From: Methylococcaceae bacterium
GTDB lineage: Bacteria; Pseudomonadota; Gammaproteobacteria; Methylococcales; Methylococcaceae
Length of the DNA stretch: 7,651 nucleotides
Direction: 5' to 3'
Assembly: GCA_012026715.1 (NCBI GenBank)
Contig: VEPB01000265.1
Span: forward strand, 1-7,651
Position 1 is the stretch's first letter. Every line of letters starts with the position of its first letter. Position numbers and translations under genes: made by a program. Of the stretch, positions 1 to 5,566 are shown piece by piece. The notes below the pieces were generated by a model. That model searched no databases. It was not told the origin of the DNA and saw only the letters and a list, made by a program, of their open reading frames with translations.

Positions 1-1382
1 AGCAAATCCCAGATCAGCAGGATCAGCCCGGCGAAGGTGACCACGCCCATCCCCAGCCGCCAGACCATGGCCTGCTGGAACCAGGGGTGGTTCTGGGCGG
101 CGAAGTAGCCTTCCCAGGTGGAACCCTGCACCGCCCGTTCGATGAAGGACTGCTCGTAGCCGGCGATGAGCAGGGCCACGGTCATGCCCATGACGCCCAC
201 GTTCAGCAGCGCCAGCGACCATTTCCATTTCCAGCCGTTGTCGGCCAGCTGTCCGCCCATCCACACGTTGCCGCGCCATTGCTGCAGGGCCAGGTAGAAA
301 AAGGCGATGTTGATGGTGGCGTAGGCGCCGAAGAAGGCCAGGTGGCCGTGGGAGGCGGACCACTGGGTGCCGTGGGTGTAGAGGTTGATCTGCGGCAGGG
401 TGTGCATGAAGCCCCACACGCCGGCGCCCAGGAAGTTGCCGAAGGTGTGGGCGATGATCCAGGCCAGGGCCGGGTGGTTGCCGTTCTTGAACTTGTGGAC
501 GCCGGCGTCGTAGATGGAGTGGACCACCATGGCAACCAGCGGGATGGGTTCCAGGGCGGAGAAGAAGCCGCCGATGGAGAACCAGTAGTCCGGCGTGCCG
601 ATCCAGAAGTAGTGGTGGCCCAACCCCAGGATGCCGGAGCCGAACATCAGCGCTACCTCGATATAGAGCCAGGTCTCGACGATCTGGCGGCGCACGCCTA
701 GCAGCTTCATCAGGCTCCAGGCCATGATGCAGCCCACCAGCACCTCCCAGGTGGCCTCCACCCACAGGTGGATGACCCACCACCACCAGTACTGGTCCTG
801 GGTGACGTTGGTCAGGTAGAACATGCCGGCCAGATAGAGACCGGCCAGGGCCACCAGGTCCAGGGTCAGCACGCCGGCGATACCGGACCAGCGCCCTTTG
901 GAGAAGGTGCCGGCGACGTTGTAGAAAAAGATCAGCATCACCACCACGATGCCGATGTCGGCCCAGCGCGGCGCCTCGATGTACTCGCGGCCCTCGTTGA
1001 TGAGCCAGATGCTGGTATCGTTGCCGGCGCCCACCTGCACGAACAGGTAGACCAGCACCACCACGGTGACCGCCGCGGTCAGCACCCAGAAGGCCAGGTT
1101 GCCCAAGGGGAGCCCTGCGATCTCGGTGCCGGACTCATCTTCCAGCAGCCAGTAGATGGAGCCGATGAAGCCGTACAGCATCCACACCACCATGGCGTTG
1201 ATGTGAACCATGCGGTTGACGTTGAAATCCAGGATGCCGTAGAGGAAGTCCGGCTTGACGAACTGGATGCCGGCCAAAAGGCCAAACAGGATCTGGGCCA
1301 GGAATAGCACGCCGGCCACGATGAAGTATTTCACCGCCAGGCGCTGGCCGCCGCTGAGGTGGGCGCTGTTCAGAGTGCTCAT
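1..1382 (-). CDS. norB: Nitric oxide reductase large subunit NorB (C-terminus beyond window)
   Basis: Catalytic subunit of cytochrome c-dependent NO reductase, which reduces two NO to N2O at the cytoplasmic membrane using electrons from NorC. About 460 codons are visible and the frame is open at the left edge. P. aeruginosa NorB has 466 residues, so only a short tail should be missing. All metal ligands of the family are present, each at about the expected position: H60, H205, H256, H257, H345 and H347 for haem b, haem b3 and non-haem iron FeB, and the conserved glutamates E209 (in HLWVE) and E278 (in SALEP). Other family motifs are WWWWVIHLW, GHHYFWIG, GFMHTL and YTHGTQ. The protein is strongly hydrophobic, as expected for about 12 membrane helices. 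The ATG starts 3 nt after the norC stop, with a Shine-Dalgarno sequence inside the norC end. With norC directly upstream this is cNOR rather than the quinol-fed qNOR. NorD/NorQ assembly genes are not visible. Confidence 0.97.
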   Translation of the reverse strand, partial: MSTLNSAHLSGGQRLAVKYFIVAGVLFLAQILFGLLAGIQFVKPDFLYGILDFNVNRMVHINAMVVWMLYGFIGSIYWLLEDESGTEIAGLPLGNLAFWVLTAAVTVVVLVYLFVQVGAGNDTSIWLINEGREYIEAPRWADIGIVVVMLIFFYNVAGTFSKGRWSGIAGVLTLDLVALAGLYLAGMFYLTNVTQDQYWWWWVIHLWVEATWEVLVGCIMAWSLMKLLGVRRQIVETWLYIEVALMFGSGILGLGHHYFWIGTPDYWFSIGGFFSALEPIPLVAMVVHSIYDAGVHKFKNGNHPALAWIIAHTFGNFLGAGVWGFMHTLPQINLYTHGTQWSASHGHLAFFGAYATINIAFFYLALQQWRGNVWMGGQLADNGWKWKWSLALLNVGVMGMTVALLIAGYEQSFIERAVQGSTWEGYFAAQNHPWFQQAMVWRLGMGVVTFAGLILLIWDL

Positions 1383-1385
1383 GGC

Positions 1386-1988
1386 TCAATCCTCCTGGTG
1401 GTTGATGGTCTTGAAGTTGTTGGGGAAGCCGTTGGTGTCGATGGCCGACATCCATTTGAGGAAGGCGACCACGCCATGGGCTTCCTCGTCGGTGATGCCC
1501 AGCCGGGGCATGCGCCGGCCGGAGCCGAAGGTGACGGCGGTGGGCTGCGGGTCCTTGAGGAAGGCCAGCATCAGCGCTTCCCGCTCGGCGGGGCTGCGCC
1601 AGTTGGGATCGAGCCAGGCGCGGGTCAGGTCGGGGGCGTAATAGGCGCCATTGCCGAGGATGGTGTGGCAGTTGATGCAGTTCTTGGCCTGCACGGTCTT
1701 CTTGCCCAGCGCGACCAACGCCTCGGCGTCCTGCTCCGACAAGGCCTTGCCGAACAGCGGTGCATCCTTGCCGATGACCGGCATGTAGTGCTTCTTTGCC
1801 TCGTCCATGCGGTAATCGATTTCCTGGTTGATGACGCTGTAGGTCGGCACCTTGCCGGCACCGGGGTTGGTCTTCGACAGGGAGTCGAAGGTCAGCAGGA
1901 TGAGGACCACGAAGGATCCTCCCGTGACCCAGATGGCGACTTTCTTCCAGGTGGTGGACGATGCCCAGGCGGGCGTGTTTTCGCTCAT
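1386..1988 (-). CDS. norC: Nitric oxide reductase cytochrome c subunit NorC, long form
   Basis: Membrane-anchored monohaem cytochrome c that passes electrons to NorB. One transmembrane anchor is seen at about residues 17-35, with the remainder periplasmic. The haem c site is CINCH (C104, C107, H108), followed by GNGAYYAPDL. The likely axial methionine is M160 in GRRMP. The C-terminal FLKWMSAIDTN is typical of NorC. At 200 residues it is about 50 longer than classical NorC (about 146-150). The extra residues lie between the anchor and the haem domain (roughly 45-93) and contain a patch beginning VPTYSVINQEIDY. The start is well supported by GAGGAGGAG just upstream. It sits 13 nt after the small membrane protein gene and 3 nt before norB. 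Identification is firm. The role of the insertion is unknown to me; related long NorC forms probably exist in other Gammaproteobacteria. Confidence 0.96.
   Translation of the reverse strand: MSENTPAWASSTTWKKVAIWVTGGSFVVLILLTFDSLSKTNPGAGKVPTYSVINQEIDYRMDEAKKHYMPVIGKDAPLFGKALSEQDAEALVALGKKTVQAKNCINCHTILGNGAYYAPDLTRAWLDPNWRSPAEREALMLAFLKDPQPTAVTFGSGRRMPRLGITDEEAHGVVAFLKWMSAIDTNGFPNNFKTINHQED
1391..1396 (-). promoter_or_regulatory. norB ribosome binding site
   Basis: AGGAGG lies 8 nt before the norB ATG and inside the last codons of norC. It fixes the norB start and suggests coupled translation of the two subunits. Confidence 0.8.
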
Positions 1989-1991
1989 GGT

Positions 1992-2000
1992 CTCCTCCTC
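1992..2000 (-). promoter_or_regulatory. norC ribosome binding site
   Basis: GAGGAGGAG ends 3 nt before the norC ATG and offers two overlapping GAGGAG/GGAG cores. It lies in the 13-nt gap after the preceding stop codon (overlapping none of norC) and decides the start at 1988. Confidence 0.75.
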
Positions 2001-2001
2001 A

Positions 2002-2316
2002 TTATTGTCCGGGATCGGATTCGTCGTGAGTGCCCGCGCACAGGCGCCAGATGGCGCGGGGCGCCAGCAGATAACCTATCAGCATCATCAACACCAGGAA
2101 CTGCCAGGTGTCGTCGAGATGGTTGAGCTGGGCCAGTTGGGCCACCGCCAGGGTCAGCAGCCCATAGCAGCCGTAAGCCCACCACAGCAGATTCTTGCGG
2201 CCGCTGAGCCTAGCCCAGGCATATACGGCCGCGTAGCCGGCGCCGAACAGGACGACCAAGGCGGCGGCGGCGAAACTGGCCGCCATGTCGGCGGGGGCTA
2301 CGGGCTCGATCATCAT
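2002..2316 (-). CDS. Unidentified small membrane protein in the nor operon (104 aa)
   Basis: I do not recognise the family. The protein has three hydrophobic stretches that look like membrane helices: about residues 12-35 (AASFAAAALVVLFGAGYAAV), 42-62 (around LLWWAYGCYGLLTLAVAQL) and 71-90 (around WQFLVLMMLIGYLLA). A positively charged turn ARLSGRK separates the first two, and the tail is short and acidic (HDESDPGQ). No metal-binding CXXCH or other catalytic motif is seen; the only histidines are H66 and H97. The start overlaps the stop of the HPP-CBS gene as ATGATGA, a classic coupling arrangement. A second ATG follows directly at 2313. The same frame stays open upstream through the HPP gene, but that stretch is a shadow of the HPP reading frame. 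Its position directly before norC suggests a role in NO reductase assembly or in work with the HPP protein; this is inference from position only. Confidence 0.8.
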   Translation of the reverse strand: MMIEPVAPADMAASFAAAALVVLFGAGYAAVYAWARLSGRKNLLWWAYGCYGLLTLAVAQLAQLNHLDDTWQFLVLMMLIGYLLAPRAIWRLCAGTHDESDPGQ

Positions 2317-3521
2317 GGCGGGTTGCCGGAATCGCCGGGGGCCAGGCTGCGGGCCCGGAAGGATTTGTAGAGCGCGGCGATCAGGTCGGTCTGGGAAACC
2401 AGGCCCACCAGCTTGTCGCCGTGGTCGACGATGGGAACCTGGTGGATGCCCCGGCTCGTCAACAGCAGGGCCAGTTCGGCCACGGGAGCATCCTGGCGGA
2501 GCGCGAGGACCGGGTGGCTCATGATCTGTCCGGCCACTTCCGGCTTGTCGGAATGGGTGGCGGGAGTCGGCCGGATCAGCCGGTGCAGTTTGGCCGCCAG
2601 TCCTTTCACCTGCTCGATGCGGGCGTGGCGGAAAAAATCCGTGAGGGTGATGATGCCGATGACATGACGGGCGCGGTCCACCACCGGAATGGCCTTGACG
2701 GCGTGCCGGTGCATCGATGCCCAGGTCTCCTCCAGACCGCTGCCGAACTCGACGGTCACCACGTCGCGGGACATGATGTCGCCGCAGGTCATGGTCCCCA
2801 ATTCCCGCTGCAGGGCCGCCGCCGCGGCCAGATCGTAGATCTCCCCCAGCTGGGTTTCGTTGATGTCGACGAAGCTGTCCATATCCTTCAGCGCCGCGTG
2901 CAGGTCTTCGCGCCGGATGCCCAGCCGTTCCAGGGCCGGCCGGTCGTCGGTGGCTTTGGCCTGAGTCGGTGCGGCAGCCTGGCGCCGCGGCGGCCACAGG
3001 GTGAGCAAGCGGTGCAAGGCCAGCAGCGCCAAGACGTTGAGCGCCAGGGGCGTCAACAGAAATTGCAGGCCCAGGGTCTGGCCAGCACCCAGCACCGCCA
3101 CCAGAGCCGAGGCGCCGCCGGGAGGGTGGAGGCAACGCGCCAGTTGCATGACCAGCATCGCCCCGCCCACAGCGAAACCCGCGGCTAGCCAGGTCGCAAC
3201 GGGTAGCTGGCTGCATCCGATGCCGACCAGGCCCGACAGCAGATGGCCGCCGGTGACGGGCCAGAGGCGGGCCATGGGACTGGCGGGCACGCAGAAGAGG
3301 ATGACGGTGGACGCTCCCATGGAGGCCAGCAGAACTTGCAGGCCGGTGCCGTCGACGAAGCGGCTGCTGATCAGCCCGGTCAGCCAGATCGCCAGTCCTC
3401 CGGATAACGCCGTCCGGATCGCATCGGCCGGGCCGATGGCCTGGGTGGCCCCGGATAGCAACCGGGCCATCGGGGAAGACTCGGGCTCAGGCGGCTTGGT
3501 TGACGTTGAAGGCATCGGCAT
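2313..3521 (-). CDS. HPP-family integral membrane protein with two CBS domains
   Basis: The N-terminal half (about residues 25-190) is an HPP domain of four or more membrane helices. It has the name-giving CLHPPGGASAL motif at 130-140 and the conserved GAS...PASPMA and VTGGHLLSG segments. The C-terminal half carries two CBS repeats, about 244-300 (from CGDIMSRDVVTVEF to GIITLTDFF) and 330-387 (from GQIMSHPVL to GLVSQTDLI), which in other proteins bind adenine nucleotides and gate activity. HPP proteins of cyanobacteria and chloroplasts have been reported to transport nitrite, so movement of nitrite or nitrate is a reasonable inference here, not shown by the sequence. The gene overlaps the end of the reductase gene by 35 nt. 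AAGGAG lies 4 nt before the first ATG (3521) and 10 nt before a second in-frame ATG (3515), so either may be used. At 402 residues the length suits an HPP-CBS fusion. Confidence 0.88.
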   Translation of the reverse strand: MPMPSTSTKPPEPESSPMARLLSGATQAIGPADAIRTALSGGLAIWLTGLISSRFVDGTGLQVLLASMGASTVILFCVPASPMARLWPVTGGHLLSGLVGIGCSQLPVATWLAAGFAVGGAMLVMQLARCLHPPGGASALVAVLGAGQTLGLQFLLTPLALNVLALLALHRLLTLWPPRRQAAAPTQAKATDDRPALERLGIRREDLHAALKDMDSFVDINETQLGEIYDLAAAAALQRELGTMTCGDIMSRDVVTVEFGSGLEETWASMHRHAVKAIPVVDRARHVIGIITLTDFFRHARIEQVKGLAAKLHRLIRPTPATHSDKPEVAGQIMSHPVLALRQDAPVAELALLLTSRGIHQVPIVDHGDKLVGLVSQTDLIAALYKSFRARSLAPGDSGNPP

Positions 3522-4461
3522 AGATCTCCTTCATGGAAGCTCCTGCCAGAAAAGCCTTCTTGGTCGCGGTCCTTACCATCTCGGGATGGCCGCAGAGAAA
3601 GACTCGCCAGCCCTTCAAATTGGATACCTCTTGCAAGGCCACCGCTTCCGCCCTGCCGGCCGCATGGCCGTGGGGCAGGTCGTCGCCGGAGATGCAGGGG
3701 ACGTAGTCGAAATTGGAATACTGCCGGGTGAGCTCAAGCAATTCGCCGGTCAGGTAGAGTCCGCCGCGATGCCGGCTGCCGTGGAACAGCCTGATCGGGC
3801 CGGAATGACCTCGCAGCAGGGCGTCGCGGATGATGCCATACAGCGGCGCCAGGCCGGAGCCGGTGCCGATCAGCAGCAGGGGTTGGTCTGGGCGGCCCGG
3901 CACGTAGAAGCAATCGCCGGCGGGACCGCGCACTTCCACGGTCTGGCCGGTGCGCAATTCGTCGTGGATCCAGCCGCTCACCCGGCCGTTGGGGAGGCGC
4001 CGGACATGGAGCTGAAGATGGTCGTCGGCGCCGGGCACGCTGGCGATGGAATAGCTGCGGCCCAGGCCCGGGTCGCGGAACAGGTTGATGAACTGTCCGG
4101 GACGGTATTCGATGGGATCATGGCATTCCAGTGCCACCTGCATGATGTCGTCGTTCAGCAATTGCAGCTGCTTAACCGTGGCCGGGGTGACTCCTTGCGC
4201 TTCCTGCGGCAGGGCCACCTCCAGGCTTTCGGTCGGATGGCAGATGCAGGCCAGGAAATGGTTGCCTAGCTTCAGGCTGTCCTTGAGTCCTTGCTGCGAC
4301 GCGGTCGGCGGTTCGCCCGCGGTGGCTTTCATCAAACAGGTCTGGCAACTGCCGCTGCGGCAGGACGAGGGGATGGCCACGCCGCCACGTTCCAGGCACT
4401 CGAGCACCGATTCTTGCGGGCCCGGTTCAAATTGCCGGTGTCCATAACGGATGGTGATCAT
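3487..4461 (-). CDS. [2Fe-2S] ferredoxin / FAD / NAD(P)H oxidoreductase
   Basis: Three-domain soluble electron transfer flavoprotein of the ferredoxin-NADP reductase superfamily, 324 residues. A plant-type [2Fe-2S] domain comes first with ligands C34, C39, C42 and C72 (CX4CX2C ... C). The FAD-binding domain follows with RSYS at 135-138. The NAD(P)H domain has GTGSGLAP at 199-206 and a CGHPEMV motif from C290. The same layout is found in reductases of bacterial oxygenases (for example MmoC of soluble methane monooxygenase) and in CDP-6-deoxy-glucose reductase types. There is no globin domain, but a truncated haemoglobin gene ends 25 nt upstream, so it may deliver electrons from NAD(P)H to that haem, together resembling a split flavohaemoglobin. 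Partner and cofactor preference are inference. The start ATG has GGGAGA 10 nt upstream. Its 3' end overlaps the HPP-CBS gene. Confidence 0.92.
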   Translation of the reverse strand: MITIRYGHRQFEPGPQESVLECLERGGVAIPSSCRSGSCQTCLMKATAGEPPTASQQGLKDSLKLGNHFLACICHPTESLEVALPQEAQGVTPATVKQLQLLNDDIMQVALECHDPIEYRPGQFINLFRDPGLGRSYSIASVPGADDHLQLHVRRLPNGRVSGWIHDELRTGQTVEVRGPAGDCFYVPGRPDQPLLLIGTGSGLAPLYGIIRDALLRGHSGPIRLFHGSRHRGGLYLTGELLELTRQYSNFDYVPCISGDDLPHGHAAGRAEAVALQEVSNLKGWRVFLCGHPEMVRTATKKAFLAGASMKEIYADAFNVNQAA

Positions 4462-4486
4462 GGCGGCGCGGTCTCCCGGTCTTGGC

Positions 4487-4894
4487 TCAGCGGCCCAGCA
4501 CGTCCTTGCGGGTGCTTTCGGCGATGGCGGCGGCTTCGGCGATCAGGTCGCCGGGAACATTCAGTTCCTGCATGGTCGCTCCCAGGTGTTCCATGACCGC
4601 GTCGAAGTGGGAGTCGTCGAGGCCGGCTTGCACCAGGCGGGCGTGGGCGGTGCGCATGTCGGTGCCGGTGTAGTTGTTGGGGCCCCCGAAGGCGAAGGTC
4701 AGGAACGCCTTCTGCTTGGCGGCCTGCTTTTGGACGTCGACGCCTTCGAAGAACCGGTTGATGCGCTCGTCCGCGAGCACCTTGCGGTAGAAGATGTCCA
4801 CGGCCGCGTCGACGGCGCCTTCCCCGCCCAAACGGTCATAGAGGGACTTGTTGCGGCTCTCCCACCAGGCGGCCATGCTTTGTTTCTCACTCAT
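4487..4894 (-). CDS. glbN: Group I truncated haemoglobin (TrHb1, HbN-like)
   Basis: Small 2-over-2 globin of 135 residues, probably cytoplasmic. Family signatures are SLYDRLGG (17-24), FYRKVLAD (35-42), FGGPNNYTG (69-77) and the proximal haem ligand H84 in RTAHARL. Y36 (B10) and Q61 (E11) align with Tyr33 and Gln58 of Mycobacterium tuberculosis HbN, which stabilise bound O2 in its NO dioxygenase reaction (NO + O2 to nitrate). There is a polar N-terminal extension of about 16 residues before helix A, again as in HbN. The start was set at ATG 4894 because GGGAGAGAG lies just upstream; the alternative GTG at 4909 overlaps that site. It is the first gene of the minus-strand operon, directly behind the NsrR-type operator. 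NO detoxification is well supported by context, although O2 or NO sensing cannot be excluded. Confidence 0.95.
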   Translation of the reverse strand: MSEKQSMAAWWESRNKSLYDRLGGEGAVDAAVDIFYRKVLADERINRFFEGVDVQKQAAKQKAFLTFAFGGPNNYTGTDMRTAHARLVQAGLDDSHFDAVMEHLGATMQELNVPGDLIAEAAAIAESTRKDVLGR

Positions 4895-4898
4895 CGTT

Positions 4899-4907
4899 CT
4901 CTCTCCC
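4899..4907 (-). promoter_or_regulatory. Globin ribosome binding site
   Basis: GGGAGAGAG, with the GGGAG core 8 nt before the ATG at 4894. It argues against the in-frame GTG at 4909, which would lie on top of it. Confidence 0.65.
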
Positions 4908-4971
4908 ACGTTTTGTAATCGTTGATAGGGCTACAGCGATGCGTTAGGTCGGTGCAGAATAGCTCGACTCA

Positions 4972-4994
4972 AAACGGCATCTAAAATGTACGTT
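4972..4994. promoter_or_regulatory. Candidate NsrR operator
   Basis: The core CATCTAAAATG (4978-4988) with flanking GCAT and ATGTA matches the known NsrR palindrome core GCATTT-N-AAATGYAT at nearly every base. The outer bases (AAAACG left, CGTT right) match poorly. Around the central A at 4983, the pairs at distances 1, 3, 4 and 5 are symmetric. The site lies just downstream of the candidate -10 box for the globin operon, so bound NsrR should block transcription start. With nsrR transcribed from the other side of the same gap, this is the natural target. Assignment is by eye. Confidence 0.65.
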
Positions 4995-5018
4995 ATAATT
5001 GGATAATGATCTTGTCAA
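4992..5018 (-). promoter_or_regulatory. Candidate sigma-70 promoter of the globin-nor operon
   Basis: On the minus strand TTGACA (5018-5013, perfect -35) is followed after 15 nt by TATAAC (4997-4992, five of six bases of the -10). The spacer is shorter than the ideal 17. The start would fall near 4985, inside the NsrR-type site, giving a leader of about 90 nt before the globin ATG. Confidence 0.45.
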
Positions 5019-5041
5019 GTAAAGAGATCAAAGGGTATAAG
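5012..5041 (+). promoter_or_regulatory. Candidate sigma-70 promoter of nsrR
   Basis: TTGTCA (5012-5017, five of six) and TATAAG (5036-5041, five of six) are separated by 18 nt. The start would be near 5048, leaving about 24 nt before the nsrR ATG. The -35 box shares its bases with the -35 of the opposite promoter. Confidence 0.45.
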
Positions 5042-5071
5042 AAGTCCAGTTGACAGTAGTGGATGTATGTT

Positions 5072-5530
5072 ATGCAGTTAACCCAGTTCACGGATTATTC
5101 CTTGCGGGTGCTGATCTACCTGGCGCGGTTGCCGCCACCGGGCATGGCGACCATCCCGGAAATCGCCGCGCACTTTCAGGTCTCGAAATCGCACTTGGTC
5201 AAGGTTGCCGCGACCTTGTCGGCCCAAGGCTTCGTCGAAAGCAGCCGCGGCAAGGGCGGCGGCATCAAATTGGCGCGACCGCCGCAGACCATCGGAATCG
5301 GCGAGGTGGTGCGGATCACCGAGCCGCACATGGACCTGGTGGAATGCTTTGACCTCAAGACCAATCAGTGTCGCATCATCCGCGGCTGTTTCCTCAAGGC
5401 CATCCTGTACGAATCGCGCCGCGCGTTCCTGGCGGTGCTCGACAAATACAGCCTGGCCGACGCCGCTCGTTTCGGCGGCAGTTCCGATGAGTTGTTGGTT
5501 CCCCTTGCCGTTACGGTTGAACCGGGTTAG
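5072..5530 (+). CDS. nsrR: Rrf2-family NO-sensing repressor NsrR
   Basis: DNA-binding repressor with an NO-sensitive Fe-S cluster, 152 residues. The N-terminus MQLTQFTDYSLRVLIYLA is typical of NsrR, followed by a winged helix-turn-helix (around TIPEIAAHFQVSKSHLVKV) and a glycine-rich wing SRGKGGGIKLA. The three cluster cysteines are C92, C100 and C106 (CX7CX5C). This spacing suits NsrR rather than IscR (CX5CX5C). The start at 5072 was chosen because NsrR proteins begin with MQLT; an in-frame ATG at 5063 would add only MYV. A clear Shine-Dalgarno sequence is lacking; GTGGATG at 5059-5065 is the nearest candidate. It is divergent from the globin-nor operon and should repress it until NO damages the cluster. 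Self-regulation is possible but unproven. Confidence 0.93.
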   Translation: MQLTQFTDYSLRVLIYLARLPPPGMATIPEIAAHFQVSKSHLVKVAATLSAQGFVESSRGKGGGIKLARPPQTIGIGEVVRITEPHMDLVECFDLKTNQCRIIRGCFLKAILYESRRAFLAVLDKYSLADAARFGGSSDELLVPLAVTVEPG

Positions 5531-5566
5531 CGTGCGCGATTCTTTTCGCTCCCTTTCCGCGACAGC

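Noticed and set aside
1359..2126. Plus-strand open frame (255 codons) opposite norC
   Set aside because: Entirely antisense to norC and its flanks, with no motif of its own.
2317..3216. Upstream extension of the small membrane protein frame to 404 codons
   Set aside because: The extension runs through the HPP-CBS gene in another frame and is rich in R, G and P without motifs; only the last 104 codons look like a protein.
3001..4269. Plus-strand open frame (422 codons) opposite the HPP and reductase genes
   Set aside because: Antisense to two genes with clear domains; no recognisable motif and composition typical of a GC-driven shadow frame.
5061..5079. Second NsrR-like site GATGTAT-GTT-ATGCAGT over the nsrR start
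   Set aside because: The half-sites are about 2 bases too close for the NsrR palindrome, and the match includes start-codon bases fixed by coding; too weak to call.
5531..5566. Terminator between nsrR and the flippase (GCGA-TTCTTT-TCGC)
   Set aside because: Only a 4-bp stem, with no T-tract after it.
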